8,816 bases of DNA, from the NCBI GenBank assembly GCA_030647705.1, contig JAUSJJ010000218.1:1-8816 (forward strand), in the 5' to 3' direction. The translations under genes were made by a program, and so were the position numbers. The DNA comes from Dehalococcoidia bacterium. GTDB lineage: Bacteria > Chloroflexota > Dehalococcoidia > JAUSJJ01. Numbering within the stretch: position 1 is the first letter of the stretch; each line of letters starts with the position of its first letter. The notes beneath the pieces are model-generated. The model searched no databases and had not been told where the DNA came from. It saw nothing but the letters and a program-made list of their open reading frames with translations. This document shows positions 1 through 6,245 of the stretch, piece after piece.

Positions 1-575
1 ACCTGCTCCGGCCTGCCCGTGCCTTTGCTGTCCACCTGCAGTCGCATTCCCAGAGTACACCCGCCTTCTCTGTGTTCCACCAGCCAGAGGTCGTCCACTT
101 GTGACCTCAGATCGTAGTGGCGCGGCTGGCCGTCCCGGAGATGGGTCCAGGGCAGGGCATCCTTGTTCAAAAACGTCTCAAGGGCATCTTCGAGCGCTGA
201 CTGGTCCTTGTCGGTCTCCATGACCACCTTGTACTCGCCGTACCGTACCTGTGATTGCAGCGAGGGCAGGGCGATCGACACATCTACCACCTTCGAGATG
301 TCTATGCCCTTGGGCAACTGGCTCTTCATGGTCTTGATGAAGAAATACGGCGAGAGGCGTTTCCCGATGAACAGGTCCATGATCTCGCCCTCGCTGGTCA
401 CCCCCACCGCCAGCGGCGCGGCCAGCGAGAGCCTGGGCTGAGGACTGAATCCCTGGGAGTACGCCACCGGCATGTCGGCGCGGCGAAGCGCCCTTTCCCA
501 GAGTCGCATCATGTCCAGGTGCGAGATGTACTTGACCTCTTCCCCGCGGCTGAATGTCACGCGCAATCGCTGCAT
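1..575 (-). CDS. DUF2344 / TIGR03936 radical SAM-linked protein (3' end beyond the window)
   Basis: The 191 visible codons open with MQRLRVTFSRGEEVKYISHLD and continue with a 'WERALRRADMPVAYSQGFSPQP' type segment, then 'RLSLAAPLAVGVTSEGEIMDL'. This N-terminal pattern (a start like F.R.GE.KYISHLD, then RRA.MPVAYSQGF.P.P) is that of the DUF2344/TIGR03936 'radical SAM-linked protein' family. Members are encoded next to, or fused to, a TIGR03960-type radical SAM protein. The biochemical function is unknown. The ATG at 573-575 is preceded by AAAGGA, which overlaps the last codons and stop of the upstream gene, and only 2 nt separate that stop from this start, so translational coupling is likely. 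The gene runs off the left edge; family members are commonly a little longer than what is visible. The expected radical SAM partner lies at 6878-8494 on the other strand rather than next door. Confidence 0.88.
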   Translation of the reverse strand, partial: MQRLRVTFSRGEEVKYISHLDMMRLWERALRRADMPVAYSQGFSPQPRLSLAAPLAVGVTSEGEIMDLFIGKRLSPYFFIKTMKSQLPKGIDISKVVDVSIALPSLQSQVRYGEYKVVMETDKDQSALEDALETFLNKDALPWTHLRDGQPRHYDLRSQVDDLWLVEHREGGCTLGMRLQVDSKGTGRPEQ

Positions 576-577
576 GT

Positions 578-1840
578 TTATCCTTTGCTGACTATCAGTT
601 TCTTAATCTTAACGCCATCCATGTGGGCCACGATGATTTTCAGATTGCCGTACTTGATCTGCTCGCCCTCGGCCGGTATGCGCTCCAGCAGGCTGAGCAC
701 GAATCCGGCCACCGTCTCGTAGTCTCCCTCAGGCAGATTGAGGCCCATCTCCCGGTTTGCCTCGTCGACGTGCATGCCTCCATCCACAGAGAAGGTGTGC
801 TCATCGATGAGATCGAACTCCTTCCCCGCCTTCACCAGATCATCACCGAGCTCCCCAACTACCTCGGCCACTACCTGCTCCATGGTGATTATGCCGGCCG
901 TCCCTCCGTACTCGTCGATGACCACCGACATCTGCTGGCCTGCCGCCTGCATCTCGGTGAGCAGTTCCCCCAGGCGCTTGGTCTCGGGCACAAAGGGGGC
1001 CGGACGCGTCAGGGTGGTGACATCGAACTCGCCGTCGAGCTGGCCCTTGCCCTGCGCCATCATGATGTCCTTTGCGGCCAGGACTCCAACGATGTTGTCG
1101 ATGCTCTGGTCATATATGGGGAACCGGGAGTACGGGTGCTCGGAGAACATTGTCAGGAAGTCCTTCAGCTTGGTGCCCTTCTCCACCCAGACGACCTCCG
1201 GCCTCGGAATCATGGCCTCTTTCACCTGGCGGTCGCCGAACTCAAAGACCTTGTGAACCATATTGGCCGCGGCTTCCTCAACCACCCCTTCCGCCTGTCC
1301 GATGCGAACCGCGGTCATGATCTCTGCCTCACTCAGCAGCGGCTTGTGGTCCGCCGCACCCCCAAGCCTGCTAAACAACCTTCCAATCCAGCCCAGGACC
1401 TGGACAAAAGGATAAAGCAGCATCAGGATCAACTCTACCGGCCTGACGAAGGTCAGTGCCAGTCTCTCGCCGTAACGGATCCCGATGCTCTTGGGGACCA
1501 TCTCGGCAACCACCAGAGTCACCACAGCTATGATGATAGTGGCCAGCGCCGCACCTAGATTCTCACCCCACCAGTAGACGGCAATCAATGTTCCCAACAC
1601 AGCGACGGCCGATTCCGAGAGATTTATCCCCAGCAGGACGCCGGCCAGGAACCTTTCCGGGCGCTCCACGATCCTCAGCACCCTTTCGGCGTTGGCAGCG
1701 CTGGTACTGACGAGATGTCTCAGCCGGAGCTTGGACAGGGAAATGAACGCGGTCTCCGAGATGCAGAAGAAGGCCGCCGCCGATAGGCACAGCGTCAGCA
1801 GTACGAGATACAAGACTATGTTGCCGCTTGAAATCATCAC
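578..1840 (-). CDS. CNNM/CorC-HlyC family membrane protein (DUF21 + CBS pair + CorC_HlyC domain)
   Basis: This is a 420-residue integral membrane protein of the hemolysin C/CorC/CNNM family, whose members are implicated in Mg2+ or other divalent cation efflux. Order of parts: DUF21 transmembrane domain (about 1-185) with the hallmark SETAFISLSKLRLRHLV (28-44), hydrophobic segments near 6-26, 66-90, 97-117 and 130-152, and the motif VAEMVPKSIG (111-120); a CBS pair (about 208-332) containing PYSRFPIYD and VIDEYGGTAGIIT (307-319); and a C-terminal CorC_HlyC domain (about 342-418). Length is typical. The frame opens with GTG at 1840 followed at once by ATG at 1837; no strong Shine-Dalgarno decides between them. 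It lies 3 nt after the mtaB stop and 2 nt before the DUF2344 start, so it is the middle gene of an operon. The ion transported cannot be told from sequence; the old name 'hemolysin' should not be taken literally. Confidence 0.93.
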   Translation of the reverse strand: MMISSGNIVLYLVLLTLCLSAAAFFCISETAFISLSKLRLRHLVSTSAANAERVLRIVERPERFLAGVLLGINLSESAVAVLGTLIAVYWWGENLGAALATIIIAVVTLVVAEMVPKSIGIRYGERLALTFVRPVELILMLLYPFVQVLGWIGRLFSRLGGAADHKPLLSEAEIMTAVRIGQAEGVVEEAAANMVHKVFEFGDRQVKEAMIPRPEVVWVEKGTKLKDFLTMFSEHPYSRFPIYDQSIDNIVGVLAAKDIMMAQGKGQLDGEFDVTTLTRPAPFVPETKRLGELLTEMQAAGQQMSVVIDEYGGTAGIITMEQVVAEVVGELGDDLVKAGKEFDLIDEHTFSVDGGMHVDEANREMGLNLPEGDYETVAGFVLSLLERIPAEGEQIKYGNLKIIVAHMDGVKIKKLIVSKG

Positions 1841-1843
1841 AGG

Positions 1844-3133
1844 TTAGACGACCCCCAGGATGCCGTTGGCCGAGTTTGCCGCCAATGTGACCGGGACTAT
1901 CCGGTTGCCAAGCGATTGCTCACTGGCCGCGAACACTCGCACGTAGTGGTCCGTGAGCCCCGTCCAGTGCTCGTCGCTCCGTTCCTCGAAGAGCACCGGC
2001 CGGATCTGACCCAGTGTGCGTTCTCTGAAAGACAGGGCGGCGTGGCGGGCAAGCTCCAGCATTCGCCGGACGCGTTCCCGTTTCTCTGGTTCGCTGACTC
2101 TGCCGCCCATGCCGGCTGCCGCCGTCCCGGGACGTGGCGAATAGGGAAAGATGTGCATGGCGGCGAATTCCATCCTGCGGCAGAAAGCGAGACTCTCCTC
2201 AAACTCCTGCCTGGTCTCCCCGGGGAAACCGACTATCATATCGGCGGTGATGGCGATGCCGTGCGCCGCCCGACGCAACGCGCTTACCGCCTCCTCATAA
2301 CGCACCGGCGTGTATCTGCGGCGCATCCTGCGCAGGACGCCGGCGCTGCCGCTCTGCAGGGGCAGGTGAAGGTGACGGCAGAGGCGCTCGTCTTGCCACA
2401 CCCTCAGCAGGTCGGAAGAAACGTCCTGAGGCTGCAGCGAGCTCAGGCGCAGCCTCCCCACGCGGGTCTGCTCCAGGATATGTTCGATCAGCCAGGCAAG
2501 GCCCCGGCCTGCGCCCCCTTCATAGGAGCCAATCTGCGTTCCGGTGAGGGTCACCTCTTTGTAGCCGCGCTCCAGACGGTCAACGATCTCGGCGGTTACC
2601 TGCTCCGGAGGCAGGCTGCGCTCCTGCCCTCGGACGGATGGCACGATGCAGTACGAACAGGACTGGTTGCACCCATCTTGAATCTTCACCAGCGCCCGGG
2701 TGCGCAGATGACCCGCCTCAGGCGGGCCGGGGCACGAATCCACCTTCACTGCCCCCATAAGCTGCCCGCACCGCTGCAGCACCAGCTCCGGCAAACGCCC
2801 TTTGTCCTCGTTGGCGACTACCACGTCTGCGCCGTCGATGCCGTCAGGCTTGCCAAACGCCTGCTGGGCGTAGCAGCCGGTGACCACGATGAGCGCCTCC
2901 GGATTGCTCCGGCGGGCGCGACGAACCATCTGCCGCGACTTGCGGTCGGCGACGTGGGTCACGGTGCACGTGTTGAGCACGCAGACATCGGCAGCCTGCT
3001 CCGGCCCGACCAGTCTCAGCCCGGCCTCGGACAAACGAAGGGCCAGGGTCTCCGTCTCGGCCTGGTTCAGCTTGCAGCCCAAGGTCTCCAGGGCGACCCT
3101 GGGCGCGACTTCGCTGTTTGCGATGTTATCCAT
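1844..3133 (-). CDS. mtaB: MtaB: tRNA (N6-threonylcarbamoyladenosine(37)-C2)-methylthiotransferase
   Basis: This is a cytoplasmic radical SAM enzyme that converts t6A37 to ms2t6A37 in ANN-decoding tRNAs, carrying two [4Fe-4S] clusters. The 429-residue protein has the UPF0004 N-terminal domain with its three cluster cysteines C20 (in ALETLGCKLNQAETE), C56 (VLNTC) and C87 (VVTGCYAQ). The radical SAM motif C155-x3-C159-x2-C162 follows (DGCNQSCSYC), and a poorly conserved TRAM-like tail lies at about 370-429. The LGCKLNQ-type opening and the CTVTHVADRKSRQ segment fit MtaB (TIGR01579) better than MiaB or RimO. The ATG at 3131-3133 is preceded by AGGA at a suitable distance. It is the first gene of an operon with the CNNM protein and DUF2344, about 110 nt downstream of a near-consensus promoter. 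No key residue is missing. Confidence 0.93.
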   Translation of the reverse strand: MDNIANSEVAPRVALETLGCKLNQAETETLALRLSEAGLRLVGPEQAADVCVLNTCTVTHVADRKSRQMVRRARRSNPEALIVVTGCYAQQAFGKPDGIDGADVVVANEDKGRLPELVLQRCGQLMGAVKVDSCPGPPEAGHLRTRALVKIQDGCNQSCSYCIVPSVRGQERSLPPEQVTAEIVDRLERGYKEVTLTGTQIGSYEGGAGRGLAWLIEHILEQTRVGRLRLSSLQPQDVSSDLLRVWQDERLCRHLHLPLQSGSAGVLRRMRRRYTPVRYEEAVSALRRAAHGIAITADMIVGFPGETRQEFEESLAFCRRMEFAAMHIFPYSPRPGTAAAGMGGRVSEPEKRERVRRMLELARHAALSFRERTLGQIRPVLFEERSDEHWTGLTDHYVRVFAASEQSLGNRIVPVTLAANSANGILGVV

Positions 3134-3252
3134 GTTATCCTGAGGGTCCTGGTCACTGCCATCGACAGGGATATCGGGGCGAAGGTCCCAAACGGGAGGC
3201 GAGGAAGAGCGGAAGACGCCGATGGATTGGGCTTATCTTGACCCCGGTGCTT

Positions 3253-3282
3253 ATTATAGGCGGCAGCAACGAATACAGTCAA
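3253..3282 (-). promoter_or_regulatory. sigma70-type promoter of the mtaB operon
   Basis: On the minus strand, TTGACT (3277-3282) and a perfect TATAAT (3253-3258) are separated by 18 nt, pointing toward mtaB. Transcription would start near 3246, leaving a leader of about 110 nt before the mtaB ATG. The same TTGACT-N18-TATRATAAG layout is seen upstream of the cupin gene at 5656-5685. The call rests on hexamer match and position; no experimental start site is known to me. Confidence 0.75.
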
Positions 3283-3421
3283 GGACAGACATCGAAGAGC
3301 GTCCCACGACGCCTACCCTGCAGACACACGAGGCTGGGCAACGAAAACGGTATTTGCAGGTGATGCGCTGGAGCATGGAGTTGTCGGTCCTGCTGAGTCA
3401 GGCCCCTCAAGAGCAAAACAT

Positions 3422-3452
3422 GGGCGCAACCCGCCGCAGGCGGGTTGCGCCC
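3422..3452 (-). terminator. Intrinsic-type terminator hairpin after the acyl-CoA dehydrogenase gene
   Basis: A perfect 14-bp inverted repeat (GGGCGCAACCCGCC, 3-nt loop GCA, then its complement) starts 9 nt after the stop codon of the minus-strand gene ending at 3462. In the minus direction it is followed by ATGTTTTGCTCTT, a modest rather than perfect U-tract. It separates this gene from the mtaB promoter. The hairpin is certain from sequence; termination efficiency is inferred. Confidence 0.8.
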
Positions 3453-3461
3453 GCAACTCTT

Positions 3462-4622
3462 CTAGCTCTTCAACACTTCTCTGGCGATGACCGACCTCTG
3501 GATGGTGGGCGTGCCCTCCTCCAGCCAGGGGCCGCGGGCGTCCCGGTACATCCTCTCGATGGGGAACACCCTGGTGAAGCCCAGCCCACCGTGGATCTCC
3601 AGCGCCTTGTCCGAAGCCTTACGCACCGTCTCGATGCCGAACAGCTTGCACATGGCGGCTTCTTTCCGGCACGGCAAACCACGGTCCACCTTCAGCGTGG
3701 CATCGGTGGTCATCAGGCGCAGCGCGTGGACATCGGTGGCCATATCGGCGATCATCTGCTGCACTGCCTGGCGTTCGGCCAGCGTTTTGCCGAAGGTGGT
3801 CCTGCGCTGTGCGTAGTGCACCGAAAGGTCGAGGAAACGCTGCGACAGGCCCAGGCAGGTCACGCCGATGGACAGCCGGCTGACATCGAGCGTCTCCAGC
3901 GCCTGGTCGAGGCCTGAGCCTTCCGGCCCGATCAGCGTGGACGCAGGCACCCTGCAGTTCTTGAAATCGAGAATCGCTACCACGCCGTGGGGGTCGCCTC
4001 TGAGTCCCATGGTGTCGGGCTGGGGTATCACGGTGAAACCCTTGGCCCCCTTGGGGATCGCCAGCGAGGAGAAGCCTCTTCTTCCGGCGGACGGATCGGT
4101 CTTGGCAAAGATGATGAAAGTATCGGCGACCATGGCCAGGGAGATGAGGTGCTTCTTCCCGTTGATCACTAACGAATCGCCGTCCCGCTTCGCGGTCATC
4201 TTGAGGTCGAGTCCTGTGCCTGTGTCAGGCTCGGTGAGGGCCCAGGCCACCATGTGGTCGCCGCTGGCGATCTTGGGCAGCAGCTTCTTCTGCTCGGCGG
4301 AGCCGTACTTGAGGAATTGATAGTAATAAAGCCAGTTCCAGGTATGTACGATTAGCCGGATGGTTCCGTGGGTCTTGGCCACCTCTTCCAGGATGGGGAA
4401 GTACTGCGAGTAGGTCAGCCCGAAGCCGCCGTACTCCTTCGGCATGGTCAGCCGGAGCAGCCCGCTCTGCTGCAGCTTGGGCCACATTTCTTTGGGGACT
4501 TTGACCGTGTTCTCGATCTGATTGGCGATGGGCTCCAGGTCAGAGAGGACGAATTCGGCGACGGCCTTCCTGTACTCCTCAATCTGCTGCGGCAGCTTGA
4601 ACTTGGTGACATCCAGTGGCAT
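3462..4622 (-). CDS. Acyl-CoA dehydrogenase family flavoprotein
   Basis: This 386-residue FAD enzyme of the acyl-CoA dehydrogenase superfamily would oxidise an acyl-CoA thioester to the 2,3-enoyl-CoA and pass electrons to ETF. Visible parts: N-terminal helical domain (about 10-120, with MPKEYGGFGL at 60-69), beta domain with AWALTEPDTGTG (126-137) and DFKNCRVPASTLIG (219-232), and C-terminal helical domain with RRTTFGKTLAERQAVQ (273-288), ALEIHGGLGFTR (340-351) and the usual catalytic-base motif LEEGTPTIQ, in which E369 is the expected glutamate. The segment usually reading TEPxAGSD is TEPDTGTG here, a departure that may affect FAD or substrate contacts. A longer frame opens at 4679, but the ATG at 4620-4622 has an excellent AAGGAG 8 nt upstream and gives the family's normal N-terminus. 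No other fatty-acid or ETF genes lie nearby, so substrate is unassigned. Confidence 0.93.
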   Translation of the reverse strand: MPLDVTKFKLPQQIEEYRKAVAEFVLSDLEPIANQIENTVKVPKEMWPKLQQSGLLRLTMPKEYGGFGLTYSQYFPILEEVAKTHGTIRLIVHTWNWLYYYQFLKYGSAEQKKLLPKIASGDHMVAWALTEPDTGTGLDLKMTAKRDGDSLVINGKKHLISLAMVADTFIIFAKTDPSAGRRGFSSLAIPKGAKGFTVIPQPDTMGLRGDPHGVVAILDFKNCRVPASTLIGPEGSGLDQALETLDVSRLSIGVTCLGLSQRFLDLSVHYAQRRTTFGKTLAERQAVQQMIADMATDVHALRLMTTDATLKVDRGLPCRKEAAMCKLFGIETVRKASDKALEIHGGLGFTRVFPIERMYRDARGPWLEEGTPTIQRSVIAREVLKS

Positions 4623-4694
4623 GCGTTGCTCCTTTCTTTGTGTTGTTTCTCCCCACAACCCTGCCCCGATTGTGGTCACCCGTGGAACCGGAGA

Positions 4695-4726
4695 TGAAAG
4701 AAAAAGCAGGGGGACACCCCAGACCC
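4695..4726. repeat. Copy A of an interspersed spacer repeat (AAAGAAAA..GGGGGACACCCC core)
   Basis: The stretch reads TGAAAGAAAAAGCAG, then GGGGACACCCC, then AGACCC. A closely similar block lies at 6603-6640, with the same order: A-rich arm with GAAAGAAAA, short GC palindrome with an ACA centre, then a C-rich tail. Two non-coding copies within 2 kb, with no transposase, suggest a dispersed miniature repeat family. The similarity is seen by eye; copy number in the genome is unknown. Confidence 0.55.
4699..4721 (-). terminator. Possible weak terminator after the cupin gene, inside repeat copy A
   Basis: On the minus strand, downstream of the cupin stop (4733), GGGG-TGT-CCCC (4710-4720) is followed within a few bases by TTTTTCTTTC, which would act as a U-tract. 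The stem is short at 4 bp, so read-through into the acyl-CoA dehydrogenase gene 110 nt further on is quite possible. I see no convincing separate promoter for that gene. Confidence 0.35.
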
Positions 4727-4732
4727 GGCAGC

Positions 4733-5584
4733 CTAGCCCTCCCTTTCCACGGGGGACGAAACGCAGTCCAGAAAACCCCTGGCCTTCTTCCTGACCCCCT
4801 CATCCTCATCGGACAGGGCCTCCTCCATCAGCCTGGTCAAGGAGTCGCCCTCCAGCTTCGCCAGTCCGGCGTAGCACTGCCAGCGTACGGGCGCGTAGGG
4901 GCTGGAGAGGTTGTCCCTCAGCGCCTTCCTGGCAGCCTCGCCGCCGACCAACTCCAGGGCCTTCACCGCCAGCAGCGTCCGTTCCAGCCTGGGCGTGCCA
5001 ATCCGATAGGCAACATTCCTCTTGTCGTCGAAGCCCAGGATGTAGCCTCGCCGCATTGCCTTGCCGTACACATGGACGGTCAGGCCCATCGAGTCGGTGT
5101 CATTGCCGGTCCAGTGAATGCCCTCGTTGAACGGCAGGATGCGGGTGGTCTGGCCAGGCTTCAGCGTGAACCGCTCCCCCTCGCGAAGCGTGGCTCGGTC
5201 TTCAACCTGGTCATCGTCCATGCGGTGAAACCTGACCACCGTGAGTTCGTTTTCATAGGCGCCGAAGACGCCCCAGGAGCCATGGTCGTGGATGGGATGG
5301 TGGGCGCCGGGCAGCCAGACATACAGCTTGAGCGAGAAACTGCCGCTGGGGCTGCGGCAGATGGTGAAATCGTGCTGGTCCACGGTGCGCATGAGATCGG
5401 AAGGGAACTGTTTCCTGGTCAGCGTGGCCGACAGGAACTCCCCGACGAACCGCCGGTTGCGCATCAGCTTCTGCAAGACGACCTCGACGCGCCCCAGGCG
5501 GGCATCGAGGTCTTTCTCGGAAGCGACCAGCGCCTCCGTCTCAGCCGAGAACTCAGGCACACCATAAGACTCAGTCTGAGGCAT
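4733..5584 (-). CDS. Cysteine dioxygenase-like cupin with C-terminal HEAT-like repeats
   Basis: This 283-residue soluble protein has two parts. Residues about 35-185 form a cupin resembling cysteine dioxygenase/thiol dioxygenases. WLPGAHHPIHDHGSWGVFG carries the H-x-H pair H99/H101, EGIHWTGN supplies a third candidate metal ligand H157, and GLTVHVYG (167-174) resembles the LHxY segment of these enzymes. In that family the three histidines bind Fe(II) that oxidises a thiol such as cysteine to a sulfinate. Residues about 200-275 look like two HEAT/PBS-lyase-like helical repeats (AVKALELVGGEAARKALRD; RLMEEALSDEDEGVRKKARG), an addition plain cysteine dioxygenases lack. The ATG at 5582-5584 has a GGAGGGAG stretch just upstream and a good promoter further up. 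The last few codons run up to the repeat at 4695-4726. Substrate is not assignable; a non-catalytic cupin remains possible. Confidence 0.8.
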   Translation of the reverse strand: MPQTESYGVPEFSAETEALVASEKDLDARLGRVEVVLQKLMRNRRFVGEFLSATLTRKQFPSDLMRTVDQHDFTICRSPSGSFSLKLYVWLPGAHHPIHDHGSWGVFGAYENELTVVRFHRMDDDQVEDRATLREGERFTLKPGQTTRILPFNEGIHWTGNDTDSMGLTVHVYGKAMRRGYILGFDDKRNVAYRIGTPRLERTLLAVKALELVGGEAARKALRDNLSSPYAPVRWQCYAGLAKLEGDSLTRLMEEALSDEDEGVRKKARGFLDCVSSPVEREG

Positions 5585-5655
5585 CTCCGCTCCCTCCTAC
5601 CCCTCTCAGGCTACCGCCTTGCCTCCGCGCGCCCTTGCCGCGCACGCATGCCCTT

Positions 5656-5685
5656 ATCATAGCCGGAACACGGCTGCGGAGTCAA
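5656..5685 (-). promoter_or_regulatory. sigma70-type promoter of the cupin gene
   Basis: On the minus strand, TTGACT (5680-5685) and TATGAT (5656-5661) are spaced by 18 nt. The predicted start near 5649 gives a leader of about 65 nt to the ATG at 5584. The layout matches the mtaB promoter, including AAG immediately after the -10. Confidence 0.7.
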
Positions 5686-5796
5686 TTTGGGGGGAGGAAG
5701 ACCCCATGCCTGTTGCGCTAGGCCGCCGCGAAATATGAAAACATGGGCGCGTTGGGTGGGAGTTGCGTGAAACCGGATTGGAGGGGAAAGGGCAGA

Positions 5797-5812
5797 TGAA
5801 ACCGCAGTTTCA
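5797..5812 (-). other. Small hairpin just after the ferredoxin stop
   Basis: A 6-bp stem (TGAAAC / GTTTCA) with a 4-nt loop begins 5 nt beyond the stop codon at 5818 on the minus strand. No clear T-run follows (TCTGCCCTTT), so it is at best a weak terminator or an mRNA 3'-end structure. The 5713-5796 stretch before the cupin promoter shows nothing else I can name, apart from a second TGAAACCG copy at 5768-5775. Confidence 0.35.
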
Positions 5813-5817
5813 AAGCG

Positions 5818-6024
5818 CTACATTCTCTTGATGGCTTTGAGGGGGCAGGCCAAGAGACAGGTGAAACAGCCGCGGCAGAGGTCGAGGTTGACGTACGGCA
5901 CATCGCCCGGCTCCTCTTGTCTCATCACCTTGTTCGGGCACTCCTTGCAGGCGAGGCAGACGCCGCCGCCGCAGCGGGACGGCTGGCAGATATCGGGATC
6001 GACGACGGCTTTAGCTTTGGGCAT
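5818..6024 (-). CDS. Small 4Fe-4S ferredoxin with an RLI/ABCE1-like first motif
   Basis: This 68-residue Fe-S protein is probably a soluble electron carrier or Fe-S adaptor. The C-terminal half has a classical 4Fe-4S motif, C50-x2-C53-x2-C56-x3-C60-P, in LDLCRGCFTCLLACPLKAI. The N-terminal half is unusual: C13-x4-C18-x4-C23-x2-C26-x2-C29-P in VDPDICQPSRCGGGVCLACK and the residues just after it. This recalls the 'DxxKCxPKKC...CP' segment of the RLI/ABCE1 Fe-S domain (PF04068 followed by Fer4) more than a bacterial 2[4Fe-4S] ferredoxin. Nine cysteines are one more than two cubane clusters need. The ATG at 6022-6024 has AGGAGG 6 nt upstream, lying inside the preceding gene, and the two frames overlap by 14 nt, implying coupled translation. 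Redox partners are not identifiable here. Confidence 0.88.
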   Translation of the reverse strand: MPKAKAVVDPDICQPSRCGGGVCLACKECPNKVMRQEEPGDVPYVNLDLCRGCFTCLLACPLKAIKRM

Positions 6025-6169
6025 CCGCGTCCTCCTGCTTTAGCCGCGCCAACTCCTCTTCGAGCTCCTCGATGCGAATGATCAGGTGCGGGCGCACCGA
6101 GTGCTTCGGTATCCGCGCCTTCATCTCGGCGAGATCTCGCTCGAGCTGTGCGATACGTTCTGCGTTCAT
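6011..6169 (-). CDS. 52-residue helical-hairpin/coiled-coil protein of unknown function
   Basis: The short frame begins MNAERIAQLERDLAEMKARI, continues with PKHSVRPHLIIRIEELEEEL and ends ARLKQEDADAQS. I do not recognise a named family. It predicts two charged amphipathic helices (about 2-19 and 29-47) joined by a proline/histidine linker (PKHSVRPH), i.e. a helical hairpin or short dimeric coiled coil. Support for a real gene: it lies in the gap between FmdB and the ferredoxin, overlaps the ferredoxin start by 14 nt, holds that gene's Shine-Dalgarno, and has regular heptad-like L/I spacing. Against: it is short, and its own ribosome site is poor (GAGAG then CCCCCC before the ATG at 6167-6169). 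No better in-frame start exists; a TGA lies upstream with only a TTG between. It may bind the ferredoxin; that is inference from the overlap only. Confidence 0.72.
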   Translation of the reverse strand: MNAERIAQLERDLAEMKARIPKHSVRPHLIIRIEELEEELARLKQEDADAQS

Positions 6170-6210
6170 GGGGGGCTCTCGGGCAGGCAAGGGGCCGCCC
6201 GCTCACTTCT

Positions 6211-6240
6211 AGCCAAGAAGGCCAACGGCCTTCAGCGGCT
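6211..6240 (-). other. Intercistronic hairpin between FmdB and the helical protein
   Basis: A perfect 7-bp stem GAAGGCC / GGCCTTC (6217-6223 and 6227-6233, loop of 3) is flanked by complementary AGCC / GGCT (6211-6214 and 6237-6240). There is no T-run on either strand. Its position in the 76-nt gap inside the presumed operon suggests an mRNA stability or processing element, or a partial attenuator, rather than a full terminator. Confidence 0.4.
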
Positions 6241-6245
6241 CACCC

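Noticed and set aside
554..1558. Long plus-strand open frame of 334 codons
   Set aside because: It is antisense to the clear CNNM/CorC gene; its His/Leu/Arg-rich translation matches no family and reflects GC-rich third positions.
3121..3140. Tandem GGATAACAT copies at the mtaB start
   Set aside because: Two 9-nt copies are explained as chance plus the ribosome site; too short to call an operator.
1916..3241. Plus-strand open frame of 441 codons
   Set aside because: It is antisense to mtaB, whose cluster cysteines and radical SAM motif are unmistakable. No ribosome site, and composition is typical of a shadow frame.
3067..3282. Minus-strand 71-codon frame crossing the mtaB promoter and start
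   Set aside because: It starts upstream of the predicted transcription start, lacks a ribosome site, and overlaps mtaB out of frame. An internal ATG at 3160-3162 was considered as a leader peptide but has no ribosome site either.
4616..5662. Plus-strand open frame of 348 codons
   Set aside because: It covers the cupin gene in antisense and runs through a repeat and promoter; no recognisable domain.
5925..6206. Minus-strand 93-codon frame across the helical and ferredoxin genes
   Set aside because: Arg/Ala-rich translation in another frame of two better-supported genes.
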